64,000 nucleotides of DNA, from assembly GCA_009838765.1 (NCBI GenBank), contig VXQX01000081.1, positions 62,001 to 126,000 on the forward strand. Direction: 5' to 3'. The notes under the pieces were generated by a model that was not told the origin of the DNA, searched no databases, and was given only the letters and a program-made list of their open reading frames with translations. Numbering within the stretch: the stretch's first letter is position 1; each line of letters begins with the position of its first letter. Positions 45,039 to 52,594 of the stretch are shown here, piece after piece. The position numbers and the translations under genes are program-made. This stretch comes from Gemmatimonadales bacterium (GTDB lineage: Bacteria; Gemmatimonadota; Gemmatimonadetes; Palauibacterales; Palauibacteraceae).

Positions 45039-45874
45039 CCGCCGGCCGAACCGCAGGGCGTCGGGGCGGACTCGCGGCGATCGGGCTCCCCGCCGTGCTA
45101 CTGGCTCTGGCGGCAACGCTCGCTCCAGCCTCGTCGACCGGTTCGGCCTCGGCGGTGGGACTCGCCGCCCTGCAGGAAGCCGCGCCCGCCGACCGGTTCC
45201 AGGCGGGCAACAGCCGCTACCAGGCCGGAGACCATGAGGGGGCCCTCGAGGCCTGGCTCGGGCTGCACGAGGACGGGTTCGAGAGCGGCGAACTCCACTA
45301 CAACATCGGCAACGCCTACTTCAGGCTCGGCGAACTGGGCCGGGCCATCCTCTTCTACGAGCGCGCCAAGGTCGCGCTGCCCCGCGATGAGAGCGTGCGG
45401 GTGAACCTCGAACTCGCGCGCTCCCTGACCGCCGACCAGATCACGCCGCTTCCCGGATTCTGGGTGCCCCGCGTCGTCAGGTGGGCGGTGCAACTCGCGC
45501 CGCGCGCGTGGCTCATCGCGACCCTTGCGCTGGGCTACCTGGGGCTGGCGTCCATCCTGCTCTACCGGCTCCTCTCCACCGGACCGCCGCGGTGGACGCG
45601 CCACGCCGCCGTCGCCGCCGCCGCCCTCGCCTTCGTCGTCGGCACGAACCTCCTGATCCGTGAATTCGGTATCGGGCGCGCGGAGCGCGGAGTGATCCTG
45701 CAGACCGAGGCCGCCGTCCAGAGCGCGCCCTCCGACGATCCCTCGCTGCAGCTGTTCACGATTCACGAGGGGGCCGTGGTCCGGATCGACCGGAGATCGA
45801 GCGACTGGCTCGAGATCGTCCTGGAAGACGGCAAGGTCGGCTGGGTACGGGCCGGAGACCTCGAAACGATCTAA
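45035..45874 (+). CDS. batE: BatE-like TPR and SH3 membrane protein
   Basis: 279 residues. N-terminal signal/TM, TPR pair (AGNSRYQAGDHEGALEAWLG; YNIGNAYFRLGELGRAI), two central TM helices around residues 150-200, and a C-terminal bacterial SH3-like domain ending VGWVRAGDLETI. Last gene of the operon; ATGA overlap with batD. Its TAA overlaps the convergent glycosylase stop by 4 bases. Confidence 0.86.
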   Translation: MTAGRTAGRRGGLAAIGLPAVLLALAATLAPASSTGSASAVGLAALQEAAPADRFQAGNSRYQAGDHEGALEAWLGLHEDGFESGELHYNIGNAYFRLGELGRAILFYERAKVALPRDESVRVNLELARSLTADQITPLPGFWVPRVVRWAVQLAPRAWLIATLALGYLGLASILLYRLLSTGPPRWTRHAAVAAAALAFVVGTNLLIREFGIGRAERGVILQTEAAVQSAPSDDPSLQLFTIHEGAVVRIDRRSSDWLEIVLEDGKVGWVRAGDLETI

Positions 45875-46551
45875 CGGTTCGTGTCCCGGCGATCCCGCGA
45901 ACCCACCGGAATCGTGTTTCTCCGCCGCATTTCCGTCGTGTAGTACTCCCAGAGCAGGCGCGCCGCCACGCTCCGCCAGGGTCGCCAGCCGCGGGCGATG
46001 TCGCGGAGCGTTTTTTCGTCGGGACGCTGCTCGAGGCCGAGCGCATGGCCCGCCGCGTTACGCAGCGCAAGGTCGCCCGCCGGGAAGACGTCGCTGTGGC
46101 CGGCACAGAAGAGGAGATAGACCTCGGCCGTCCACACGCCGATCCCCTTGAGGGCCGTCATGGCCGCGATGGATGCCTCGGCCGGCATGAGGCAGAGCGC
46201 CTGGGGGTCGAGCCGACCGCTTTGAACCGCCTCAGCGGCGCCCTTGAGCGTCGCCTCCTTGGACCGGGACAGCCCGATCCGGCGGCACTGCGCATCGGAG
46301 ATCCCGGCCACCTGCGCCGGCTCGCAACCGCCCGCTTCCTGAACCAGTCGCTCCCAGATCGCGGTGGCCGCCGCCTTCGAGACCATCTGCGCGACGATCG
46401 TCCGGGCGAGGCCCTCGAAACCGGGGGTCCTCCGCCGCAGCGGCACCGGCCCCGCCTTTTCGACGACCTCGGCGAGCCGTCCGTCGATCCGCACCAACGC
46501 CTCGAGGCCCTCGGCGATATCGTCGGGCGTTTCTATCGTTCTCCCCTGCAT
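45871..46551 (-). CDS. DNA-3-methyladenine glycosylase II (AlkA-like, HhH-GPD)
   Basis: Base-excision repair glycosylase of 226 residues without the N-terminal AlkA domain. Helix-hairpin-helix LKGIGVWTAEVYLLF and the catalytic Asp in FPAGDLALRNAAG are present. Converts alkylated bases to abasic sites in the cytoplasm. Stands alone; divergent from the flavoprotein gene with an 80-base gap that contains an AT-rich GTCTTATTGC just before the latter start. Confidence 0.88.
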   Translation of the reverse strand: MQGRTIETPDDIAEGLEALVRIDGRLAEVVEKAGPVPLRRRTPGFEGLARTIVAQMVSKAAATAIWERLVQEAGGCEPAQVAGISDAQCRRIGLSRSKEATLKGAAEAVQSGRLDPQALCLMPAEASIAAMTALKGIGVWTAEVYLLFCAGHSDVFPAGDLALRNAAGHALGLEQRPDEKTLRDIARGWRPWRSVAARLLWEYYTTEMRRRNTIPVGSRDRRDTNR

Positions 46552-46631
46552 TCTCCCCCTCCGCGCGTTCCCGCGGGAACGTTTCGGCGCGCTCTCTGGC
46601 CGATCCGTGTGCCTGACATCAGTCTTATTGC

Positions 46632-47906
46632 GTGGAACGTCGAACGCTGATCAAGACCGTGGGCGCCGCGGCGCTGGGCTCGAGCCTCGGCGCGTGCTCC
46701 CCCGCCTGGCGCCGTTTTTCGCCGGGCCCCGCCGCCTGGAGCCTTCCCCTCCTCCGCGTCGCGCCGGACCGCGTCATCCGGACCACCGTGGGTCTCAGGC
46801 CCTTCCGGCCCGCCGGTTTCCGCGTGGCCGCGGAGCGGCTGGACGAGAAGACGGTTATCCACAACTACGGCCACGGCGGCGCGGGGATCTCCCTTTCGTG
46901 GGGGACGGGACTGCTCGTGTCGGAACTGGCCGAACCTCATCCTTCGAGGCAAGCCGCCGTCATCGGGGCCGGCGCCGTCGGCCTCGCCACCGCGCGGCAG
47001 CTTCAGCGCCGCGGGTTCGATGCGACGATCTACGCGCGCGCCCTCCCGCCCGACACGACCTCGAACATGGCCTACGCCGGGTTCTCGCCGCTCTCCAACC
47101 TCGTGTCGGCCCCGGAACGGACCCCGGCCTTCGACGCCCAGTTCGACCGGGCCGTCCGCGCCTCCTACGAGCAGATGCAACGTTGGGCCGGCGCCGGACG
47201 CGGCGTGTCGTGGATGACGACGTACACGTGGACGAACCGCCTCTCGAGTCGGCGGGCGGAAGACTCCGGACTCGACGAGACCGAGAGCGGCCTCGACCCG
47301 GGCCTCGACGTGGGCGCTACCGTGCTGCAGCCGGGAGAACACCCCTTCCCCGGCACCTACGCTCTCCGCCGGCCGACGCTCCGCATCGAGCCGTCGATCT
47401 TTCTCGACCGGCTGATGGAGGAGTTCCTCCTCTTCGGCGGACGCGTGCGGATCCGGAGCTTCGAGGCACCGCGCGACCTCATGTCGCTCGACGAACCGCT
47501 CATCGCCAACTGCACCGGTCTCGGCTCGCGGGCCCTGTTCGCCGACGACACGATGACCCCGATCAAGGGCCAGCTCACCTTCCTCGCTCCGCAGCCCGGG
47601 ATCGACTACAGCCTCGAAGGCAGCGCACCGGGCGGCGGCCGTATCGGGATTCTCCCGCGTTCGGACGGGATCGCGCTCGGACATGTGATGGAGCGCGGCG
47701 ACTGGAGCCTGGAACCGATCGAGGAGGCGGTCGCGACCCGGCTCGACCGCGCGGGCCGGCTCATGGCGGCGATGGCGGACCACCCCTCGGGACTCGGCGG
47801 GGTCGCCGCCGTCCCCCGGTCACCCGCGATGCGTCACGCGCTCGAAGGCAACCCCGTGCCGGCGACCCCGCCCCCGGTCGAGAGCTTCTTCGATATCGAG
47901 TCCTGA
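46632..47906 (+). CDS. Tat lipoprotein-type D-amino-acid-oxidase-like flavoprotein, circularly permuted
   Basis: FAD-dependent amine oxidase of the DAO family, 424 residues. Signal with RR at 3-4 and lipobox SLGAC (C22). The motif order is unusual: VGLRPFRPAGFR and HNYGHGG (77-83), normally near the C-terminus of DAO, come before the FAD-binding GAGAVG (112-117) and DATIYARALPPDTTSN. After the usual remaining core the chain ends shortly after GGVAAVPRS, so the C-terminal segment has moved to the front. GTG 46632 start. Likely oxidises a D-amino acid or related amine in the periplasm; electron acceptor unknown. Confidence 0.82.
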   Translation: MERRTLIKTVGAAALGSSLGACSPAWRRFSPGPAAWSLPLLRVAPDRVIRTTVGLRPFRPAGFRVAAERLDEKTVIHNYGHGGAGISLSWGTGLLVSELAEPHPSRQAAVIGAGAVGLATARQLQRRGFDATIYARALPPDTTSNMAYAGFSPLSNLVSAPERTPAFDAQFDRAVRASYEQMQRWAGAGRGVSWMTTYTWTNRLSSRRAEDSGLDETESGLDPGLDVGATVLQPGEHPFPGTYALRRPTLRIEPSIFLDRLMEEFLLFGGRVRIRSFEAPRDLMSLDEPLIANCTGLGSRALFADDTMTPIKGQLTFLAPQPGIDYSLEGSAPGGGRIGILPRSDGIALGHVMERGDWSLEPIEEAVATRLDRAGRLMAAMADHPSGLGGVAAVPRSPAMRHALEGNPVPATPPPVESFFDIES

Positions 47907-47913
47907 CGGGCGG

Positions 47914-48594
47914 TCAGTCGCCGAAACGGTCCACCAACCGTTCGTGAAGCCGGCGACCGATCGCTTCGAGCATCGCGGCATCTTCGTCGGTGACGCCGCG
48001 CACCGAGAGCGCGACGCCAGGCGCAATCTCGATTCGGGACCAGGTTTCCACATTGCCTCGAGAAACGTCGCGGCCCGCCAACTCCCGGAGAACGGCCAGA
48101 AACCCAATCAACTCCGAGTCGTCGGCGGGAGCCGACGCCGCTTCGCGAGGCCAGCGGGGCCCCTCCTCCCGCACCATCATCCTGCCCTCGAGGGCCGCGT
48201 GCCGCGCCCGCGGGGCGGCGAAGGCGACCGGCGCCTCGCGCCGTTCCGCCACGTCCTCCGTTCGTAGCCGCGAATCCGTTTCGGCGGACCCGGCGGAGAG
48301 GAGGTCGGCGGTCACGGCGATTCGTCCGTCCGCGACGCCCGCGATCAGTTCGGGCGACGATCCCTCGAACACGGCGCCGATCTCGCGGAGCGGGGTCGCC
48401 GGCACCCTCCCCGCCCCCTCCGCCTCGCGGACCCGCCGAATGAAGAGGAGGCGGTCCCGCGCGAGCTTGGGATAGCGGGTCTTCGGCCCCCTCCGGCCGA
48501 CGCGCGGAAGCAGTCCGACCTGCACGTAGTACGCGATCGTGCGCCGGCTGAACCCCGTTTCCTCCTCCAGCTCCCGGGCCGTGTAACTGCGCAT
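47914..48594 (-). CDS. MerR-like transcriptional regulator
   Basis: 226 residues. N-terminal winged helix typical of MerR (YTARELEEETGFSRRTIAYY), followed by RDRLLFIRRVREAEGAG and a long, low-complexity middle; the C-terminal third (GRDVSRGNVETWSRIEIAPG) may bind a ligand. ATG 48594 is chosen because the HTH starts there; ATG 48627 in the same frame has no ribosome site. Divergent from the ARPP-1 gene; the intergenic region carries inverted and direct repeats. A plausible local regulator of that gene. Confidence 0.75.
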   Translation of the reverse strand: MRSYTARELEEETGFSRRTIAYYVQVGLLPRVGRRGPKTRYPKLARDRLLFIRRVREAEGAGRVPATPLREIGAVFEGSSPELIAGVADGRIAVTADLLSAGSAETDSRLRTEDVAERREAPVAFAAPRARHAALEGRMMVREEGPRWPREAASAPADDSELIGFLAVLRELAGRDVSRGNVETWSRIEIAPGVALSVRGVTDEDAAMLEAIGRRLHERLVDRFGD

Positions 48595-48631
48595 GCCGTT
48601 TCCGCCGTTCCAATGCGTGAGTGACATATGC

Positions 48632-48649
48632 TGTCGTTTACCGACGACA
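48632..48649. promoter_or_regulatory. Inverted repeat in the MerR/ARPP-1 divergent region
   Basis: Perfect 6-base arms TGTCGT-N6-ACGACA, just upstream of the regulator gene. A candidate binding site; further repeats lie nearby (TCAACA at 48682-48687 and again at 48693-48698). Confidence 0.4.
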
Positions 48650-48653
48650 ACCG

Positions 48654-48682
48654 TTGACTTATCCCAGCCTCCCCACTACTGT
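48654..48682 (+). promoter_or_regulatory. Candidate sigma-70-like promoter for the ARPP-1 gene
   Basis: TTGACT at 48654-48659 and TACTGT at 48677-48682 are separated by 17 bases in an AT-enriched patch, 41 bases before the start codon. The -10 match is weak; by-eye only. Confidence 0.4.
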
Positions 48683-48722
48683 CAACAGCGTATCAACACT
48701 GACAATATCAAGGAGGGGAGAG

Positions 48723-49736
48723 ATGAACCAGATTGCGACCGCCATCGCCGGTCTCGAGATCGGCGAACCGACCTTCCGCGGCGGCCTCACGGTGTTCCCT
48801 CTGCTTTCCCGAGAGACCTCGGCACTCGACTACCTGCTGCTGGGCGACGGGCTTCGCGAGGATCGCGTCACCGTGCGCGAGGTGTCCATGGGGGGGAGCG
48901 TCCCCGACCTCGAGGTGGAGAACCGCGCCGAGCGTCCCCTGCTCATCGTGGACGGCGAGGAACTCGTCGGCGCCAAGCAGAACCGGGTCGCCAACCTCAC
49001 GCTGCTCCTCCCCGCCGGGAAGACGACGGTCATCCCGGTCTCCTGCGTGGAACAGGGCCGCTGGTCGTACGACAGCCCCGGGTTCCAGGTGACGAACCGA
49101 ATGCACTTCGCGAGCGGGCGCGCGGAGCGATACGCGAGCGTGCAGGAGTCGATGCGCAGCGAGGGGACGCGGCGCTCCGACCAGGGCCGGGTGTGGAGTT
49201 CGATCGACGACAAGGCCGTGGCGATGGAGGCCCCATCGGAGACCGGAGCCATGAGCGAGATCTTCGAGCGCCACGCGGCGGCGCTGGACGACTACGTCCG
49301 GGAAGTGGAGGCCGCTCCGGATCAGCTCGGCGCCATCTTCGCGGTGGCGGGCGGCAACTACGGACTCGACGTGTTCGACCGTCACGCCACCCTCGCCGCA
49401 TTCCTCCCCCGGCTCGTGCGGAGCTACGGCGTGGACGCGCTGGAACGGCGCTCGGAGTGGGACACGGCGGCGCCGGCCTCCGCGGCCCGGGACTTCCTCG
49501 ACCGCCTGCGGGCGGGCTCCATCGATGACCACCCGGCGGTCGGCCTCGGGCGCGATGTGGGAATCGTCACCGAACGCGCCATCGGCGGCGCACTCGTCGT
49601 GGACGACACCATCGTGCACCTGACGGGATTCTCCAACCCCCGGGCCGGCCGCGGCGAGCGCGCCGGAGAGCAGGTGTATGCGAACTACCACCAGAGGCGC
49701 GACGCCCTCCGCCGACGGCACAGCGATGTCGCTTGA
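48723..49736 (+). CDS. ARPP-1 family protein (DUF6569)
   Basis: Cytoplasmic protein of 337 residues. The family blocks are clear: TVREVSMGGSVPDLEVENR, RPLLIVDGEELVGAKQNR, TTVIPVSCVEQGRWSYDSP and SDQGRVWSSID. ARPP-1 domains occur with antibiotic-resistance-, rhodanese- and phosphatase-associated gene clusters (from memory of the family name); activity unknown. AGGAGGGGAG at 48711-48720 makes ATG 48723 secure. Followed closely by a toxin-antitoxin pair and preceded by the divergent MerR-like gene. Confidence 0.85.
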   Translation: MNQIATAIAGLEIGEPTFRGGLTVFPLLSRETSALDYLLLGDGLREDRVTVREVSMGGSVPDLEVENRAERPLLIVDGEELVGAKQNRVANLTLLLPAGKTTVIPVSCVEQGRWSYDSPGFQVTNRMHFASGRAERYASVQESMRSEGTRRSDQGRVWSSIDDKAVAMEAPSETGAMSEIFERHAAALDDYVREVEAAPDQLGAIFAVAGGNYGLDVFDRHATLAAFLPRLVRSYGVDALERRSEWDTAAPASAARDFLDRLRAGSIDDHPAVGLGRDVGIVTERAIGGALVVDDTIVHLTGFSNPRAGRGERAGEQVYANYHQRRDALRRRHSDVA

Positions 49737-49750
49737 CTCGACAAAAGTAG

Positions 49751-49773
49751 GGCCATACCATCGTGGTATGGCC
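49751..49773. promoter_or_regulatory. Perfect palindrome overlapping an antitoxin start codon
   Basis: GGCCATACCA-TCG-TGGTATGGCC, 10-base arms around a 3-base centre. The right arm includes the start codon (49768-49770) of the antitoxin gene. A strong candidate operator for antitoxin/toxin autorepression. Confidence 0.7.
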
Positions 49774-50046
49774 ACTACTACAATCAAGTCGACGTACTCG
49801 CTCGACGTGGAGTCCGTCAGGACACTCGAGGCCCTGGCGAGCCGATGGCGTGTCTCCAAGTCCGAGGTGCTGCGTCGCGCGATAAGGGCGGTAGCGGCGG
49901 AAGAAGCCGACACCGTCGGCGGACCCCTGGACGCATTGCAGCGGCTCCAGGCCAGCGTGCGCGACGAGGGCGTGGATCTCGACCGCTGGGCGGAGGACGT
50001 CCGGAGCGAACGCCGCGCGACGCGTGCCGGTGATCCCCGGGCATGA
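49768..50046 (+). CDS. Ribbon-helix-helix antitoxin (CopG/VapB-like)
   Basis: 92-residue DNA-binding antitoxin. The RHH core is TYSLDVESVRTLEALASRWR followed by VSKSEVLRRAIRAVA; the C-terminal half is charged and would wrap the toxin. Overlaps the toxin gene by 4 bases (ATGA). The palindrome covering its own start suggests autoregulation. Confidence 0.85.
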   Translation: MATTTIKSTYSLDVESVRTLEALASRWRVSKSEVLRRAIRAVAAEEADTVGGPLDALQRLQASVRDEGVDLDRWAEDVRSERRATRAGDPRA

Positions 50047-50414
50047 TCCATCTGGACACCAGCTTCCTTATCCTCGCACTCGATGCGGGATCGCCGCAGT
50101 CGCGGGAGTTGAACGCGTGGCTTCAGGCCGGAGTGACGCTCGGGATGAGCGCCGTCGCGTGGACGGAGTTCCTGTGCGGGCCCCTTTCTACGTCCCAGTT
50201 GGCGACGGCCGACAGTATCGTTGGCCCCCGCGCCGACTACACGGGGGAGGACGCCGCCGTCGCCGCGCGACTGTTCAACGAGACCGGGCGGCGGCGCGGG
50301 ACGTTGCGCGACTGCATGATCGCGGCAGGGGCGCTGCGCGATGGGGCCCGACTCGCCACTGGCGATGAGGCCGACTTTCGCCGTTTCGAACCTCTCGGCC
50401 TGAAGTTGGCCTGA
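50043..50414 (+). CDS. vapC: PIN-domain toxin (VapC-like)
   Basis: 123-residue PIN ribonuclease: first acidic site in HLDTSFLIL (D5), then WTEFLCGPL, and the later acidic pair in GTLRDCMIAAGALRDGARL and TGDEADFRRF. Expected to cleave tRNA or other RNA and to be neutralised by the preceding antitoxin. Confidence 0.88.
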   Translation: MIHLDTSFLILALDAGSPQSRELNAWLQAGVTLGMSAVAWTEFLCGPLSTSQLATADSIVGPRADYTGEDAAVAARLFNETGRRRGTLRDCMIAAGALRDGARLATGDEADFRRFEPLGLKLA

Positions 50415-50545
50415 GGATCCCGCTCCCATGCCTCGGCCGCGCTTCGGCAGCGGCCGGCGGCTGGAATTGCCTCGCCGTCGCCCTCACCTTACGCGACCCG
50501 CCAGCGCCTTGGCGGCGTTACAGCTAACGATCGCGTGGAGGGCGG

Positions 50546-51778
50546 GTGAAAACACGGGGGCGGGGCCGCGAGGCGGCGATGGTCTTCATCCTCATCACCG
50601 TCTTCATCGACGTGCTGGGGATCGGGATCATCGTCCCCATCCTCCCCGAACTCATCAAGGAGTTCACGGGCGGAAGCACGGCGCGCGCGGGTCGGTGGTT
50701 CGGCGTGCTCGCGGCAGCCTACGCCGTCACCCAGTTCTTCTTCGCGCCCATCCTGGGCTCGCTCTCAGACAGGGTCGGGCGCCGGCCCGTCATCCTGATT
50801 TCGCTCTTCGGCCTCGGGATCGACTACATCATCATGGGGCTCGCGCCCTCCATCGGCTGGCTCTTCGCGGGGCGCCTCATCGCGGGCGTGATGGGCGCCA
50901 GCATCACCACGGCGAACGCCTACGTCGCCGACGTGTCCGAACCCGAGCAACGGGCCCGGAACTTCGGACTCATCGGGGTCGCGTTCGGCCTCGGCTTCAT
51001 CTTCGGCCCCGCCATCGGGGGCGTGCTCGGCGGGATCGACCTGCGCCTTCCCTTCTTCGCGGCGGCCGGACTTGCCCTGGTGAACGCGCTTTACGGCTTC
51101 TTCGTCCTCCCGGAATCGCTGCCGCCCGAGAAGCGCGACGCCTTCAGCTGGCTCAAGGCCAACCCGGTCGGGAGCCTCTTCGTGCTGCGCTCGTACCCGC
51201 TGGTGGCCGGCCTCGCCGTGTCCTTCGTGTTCATGATCCTCGCCCAGCGCGGCCTGGAGACCGTGTGGGTGCTCTACACGGGCCACAAGTTCGGCTGGGA
51301 TGAACTCGCCAACGGACTGTCGCTGGCGCTCGTGGGACTCATGGCGGCCCTCGTCCAGGGAGTCCTGGTTCAGCCCGTGATCAAACGCACCGGGGAACGT
51401 CGCGCGATCCTCGGAGGGCTCGTGCTGGCCGTGATCACCTACCTCGGCTACGGCCTCGCCACGCAGGGGTGGATGCTCATCGCCTTCATCATCTTCGGTT
51501 CCATCGGGGGCGTCGCGGGCCCTGCGCTCCAGAGCCTCGTGGCCGGAGCCGTGGAGCCGCAGGACCAGGGGAAGGTCCAGGGCGGCCTCCAGTCGCTCAT
51601 GAGCCTGACGAGCATCCTGAGCCCCCTGATCTTCACCAGCCTCCTGTTCAGCTACTTCACGTCACCCGCCGCCCCGGTGGAGCTGCCGGGCGCGCCCTTC
51701 CTGCTCGGCGCCGTGATGTACGCCACGGCTTTCGTGCTCGTGTTCCGCCTATTCCGCCGCATCCCGCCCACCGGATAG
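50546..51778 (+). CDS. MFS transporter, TetA-like
   Basis: Inner-membrane major facilitator of 410 residues with 12 helices. The TM2-3 loop motif A is SLSDRVGRRPVIL; TM5 motif C region is FGLGFIFGPAIGGVLG. Resembles TCR/Tet family exporters, but drug specificity is not implied. GTG 50546 follows GGAGGGCG. The 131-base gap before it has a short hairpin (50498-50515) and no clear promoter. Lies between two toxin-antitoxin pairs. Confidence 0.87.
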   Translation: MKTRGRGREAAMVFILITVFIDVLGIGIIVPILPELIKEFTGGSTARAGRWFGVLAAAYAVTQFFFAPILGSLSDRVGRRPVILISLFGLGIDYIIMGLAPSIGWLFAGRLIAGVMGASITTANAYVADVSEPEQRARNFGLIGVAFGLGFIFGPAIGGVLGGIDLRLPFFAAAGLALVNALYGFFVLPESLPPEKRDAFSWLKANPVGSLFVLRSYPLVAGLAVSFVFMILAQRGLETVWVLYTGHKFGWDELANGLSLALVGLMAALVQGVLVQPVIKRTGERRAILGGLVLAVITYLGYGLATQGWMLIAFIIFGSIGGVAGPALQSLVAGAVEPQDQGKVQGGLQSLMSLTSILSPLIFTSLLFSYFTSPAAPVELPGAPFLLGAVMYATAFVLVFRLFRRIPPTG

Positions 51779-51796
51779 ACGCCGGCGCCCCCGCGG

Positions 51797-52222
51797 TCAC
51801 GTCGCACTCCTCTCGGCTCCCGGGCGACCCAGGTCCCGCAGCGATACGGCAACGTCCGGCGCTACTCGCAGGACCTGGCGGTCCAACGTTGCCAGACGGA
51901 CCCCCAGGGCGCGCGCCACGGCCACGAACTCGGCATCGTAGGCCGTAAGGCCGCACTCGAGAGCGATATCGATCACCAGCCCGCCGGGGACGCCGACGAT
52001 TCTGCTCCCGAGTACGTGCGCCGCGTCGTCACCCATCGCCTTGACCTGCGCGGACGTCGCGACGCCGCGACGCACGACTCCGAGCAGAGCGTTGCGCAAC
52101 TCGCTCAGGAGAATGACAGGGGCGGCCCATTCCGGATCCTTCCTGAGGAGGTCGGCGGCAGCGGCCCCGTCCGTTCCGCCAAAGACAAAACTCATCATCA
52201 CGTTGGTGTCGACGACGATCAT
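51797..52222 (-). CDS. vapC: PIN-domain toxin, second copy (VapC-like)
   Basis: 141-residue PIN protein: D5 in VVDTNVMMSF, LLSELRNALLGV, then the acidic site in LTAYDAEFVAVARALGVRL and TLDRQVLRVAPDV. Overlaps its antitoxin gene by 4 bases. Its sequence differs clearly from the other VapC here, so the two modules are not recent duplicates. Confidence 0.86.
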   Translation of the reverse strand: MIVVDTNVMMSFVFGGTDGAAAADLLRKDPEWAAPVILLSELRNALLGVVRRGVATSAQVKAMGDDAAHVLGSRIVGVPGGLVIDIALECGLTAYDAEFVAVARALGVRLATLDRQVLRVAPDVAVSLRDLGRPGAERSAT

Positions 52223-52461
52223 CGCCGCCCCTCGTCTCGCAGCCGTCGCACGTTGTCGGGGCTCAAGTCGATCGCCCCCAGAGTCTCGTGTCGGCGCGCT
52301 ATCCGATCGAGCAATGCCTCGACATCGAGCGGCGCGGAATCCACGGAGGCCGTCAGGCGAGCAATGATCTCCCCGTTCAAGCTTCGGTGGTTGCGGGCCG
52401 CCGCCTCCTTGAGCTCGCGATGCAGGCCCGCGGGTATCCCGCGCAGAGCCAGGTTCGGCAT
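52219..52461 (-). CDS. Ribbon-helix-helix antitoxin (FitA-like)
   Basis: 80-residue antitoxin starting MPNLALRGIPAGLHRELKEA, then NHRSLNGEIIARLTA, an Arc/FitA-type RHH with the N-terminal strand intact. ATG 52461 is preferred; ATG 52479 in frame is possible. A perfect palindrome lies just upstream. Confidence 0.8.
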   Translation of the reverse strand: MPNLALRGIPAGLHRELKEAAARNHRSLNGEIIARLTASVDSAPLDVEALLDRIARRHETLGAIDLSPDNVRRLRDEGRR

Positions 52462-52487
52462 GGTCGGATTCTCTCGCATGGAGTGGA

Positions 52488-52506
52488 TGATATCGATCCG
52501 ATATCA
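52488..52506. promoter_or_regulatory. Perfect palindrome upstream of the second antitoxin gene
   Basis: TGATATCG-ATC-CGATATCA, 8-base arms and a 3-base centre. Sits 9-27 bases ahead of the farther start codon; likely operator for autorepression of the FitA/VapC-type pair. Confidence 0.65.
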
Positions 52507-52594
52507 TTAAGGTATCAACAAACACTGACGGAAGCCACGGTCTTGGTCGGAATCCGGGCTCAGGCGGTGGCCGCGACCCGACAGGAGGTGGGAA

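Noticed and set aside
49741-49773. Idea that the palindrome is a transcription terminator of the ARPP-1 gene
   Set aside because: No T run follows and the right arm includes the antitoxin start codon, so an operator fits better.
50498-50515. CCGCCA/TGGCGG hairpin before the MFS gene
   Set aside because: Six-base stem without T run; too common in GC-rich DNA to call a terminator.
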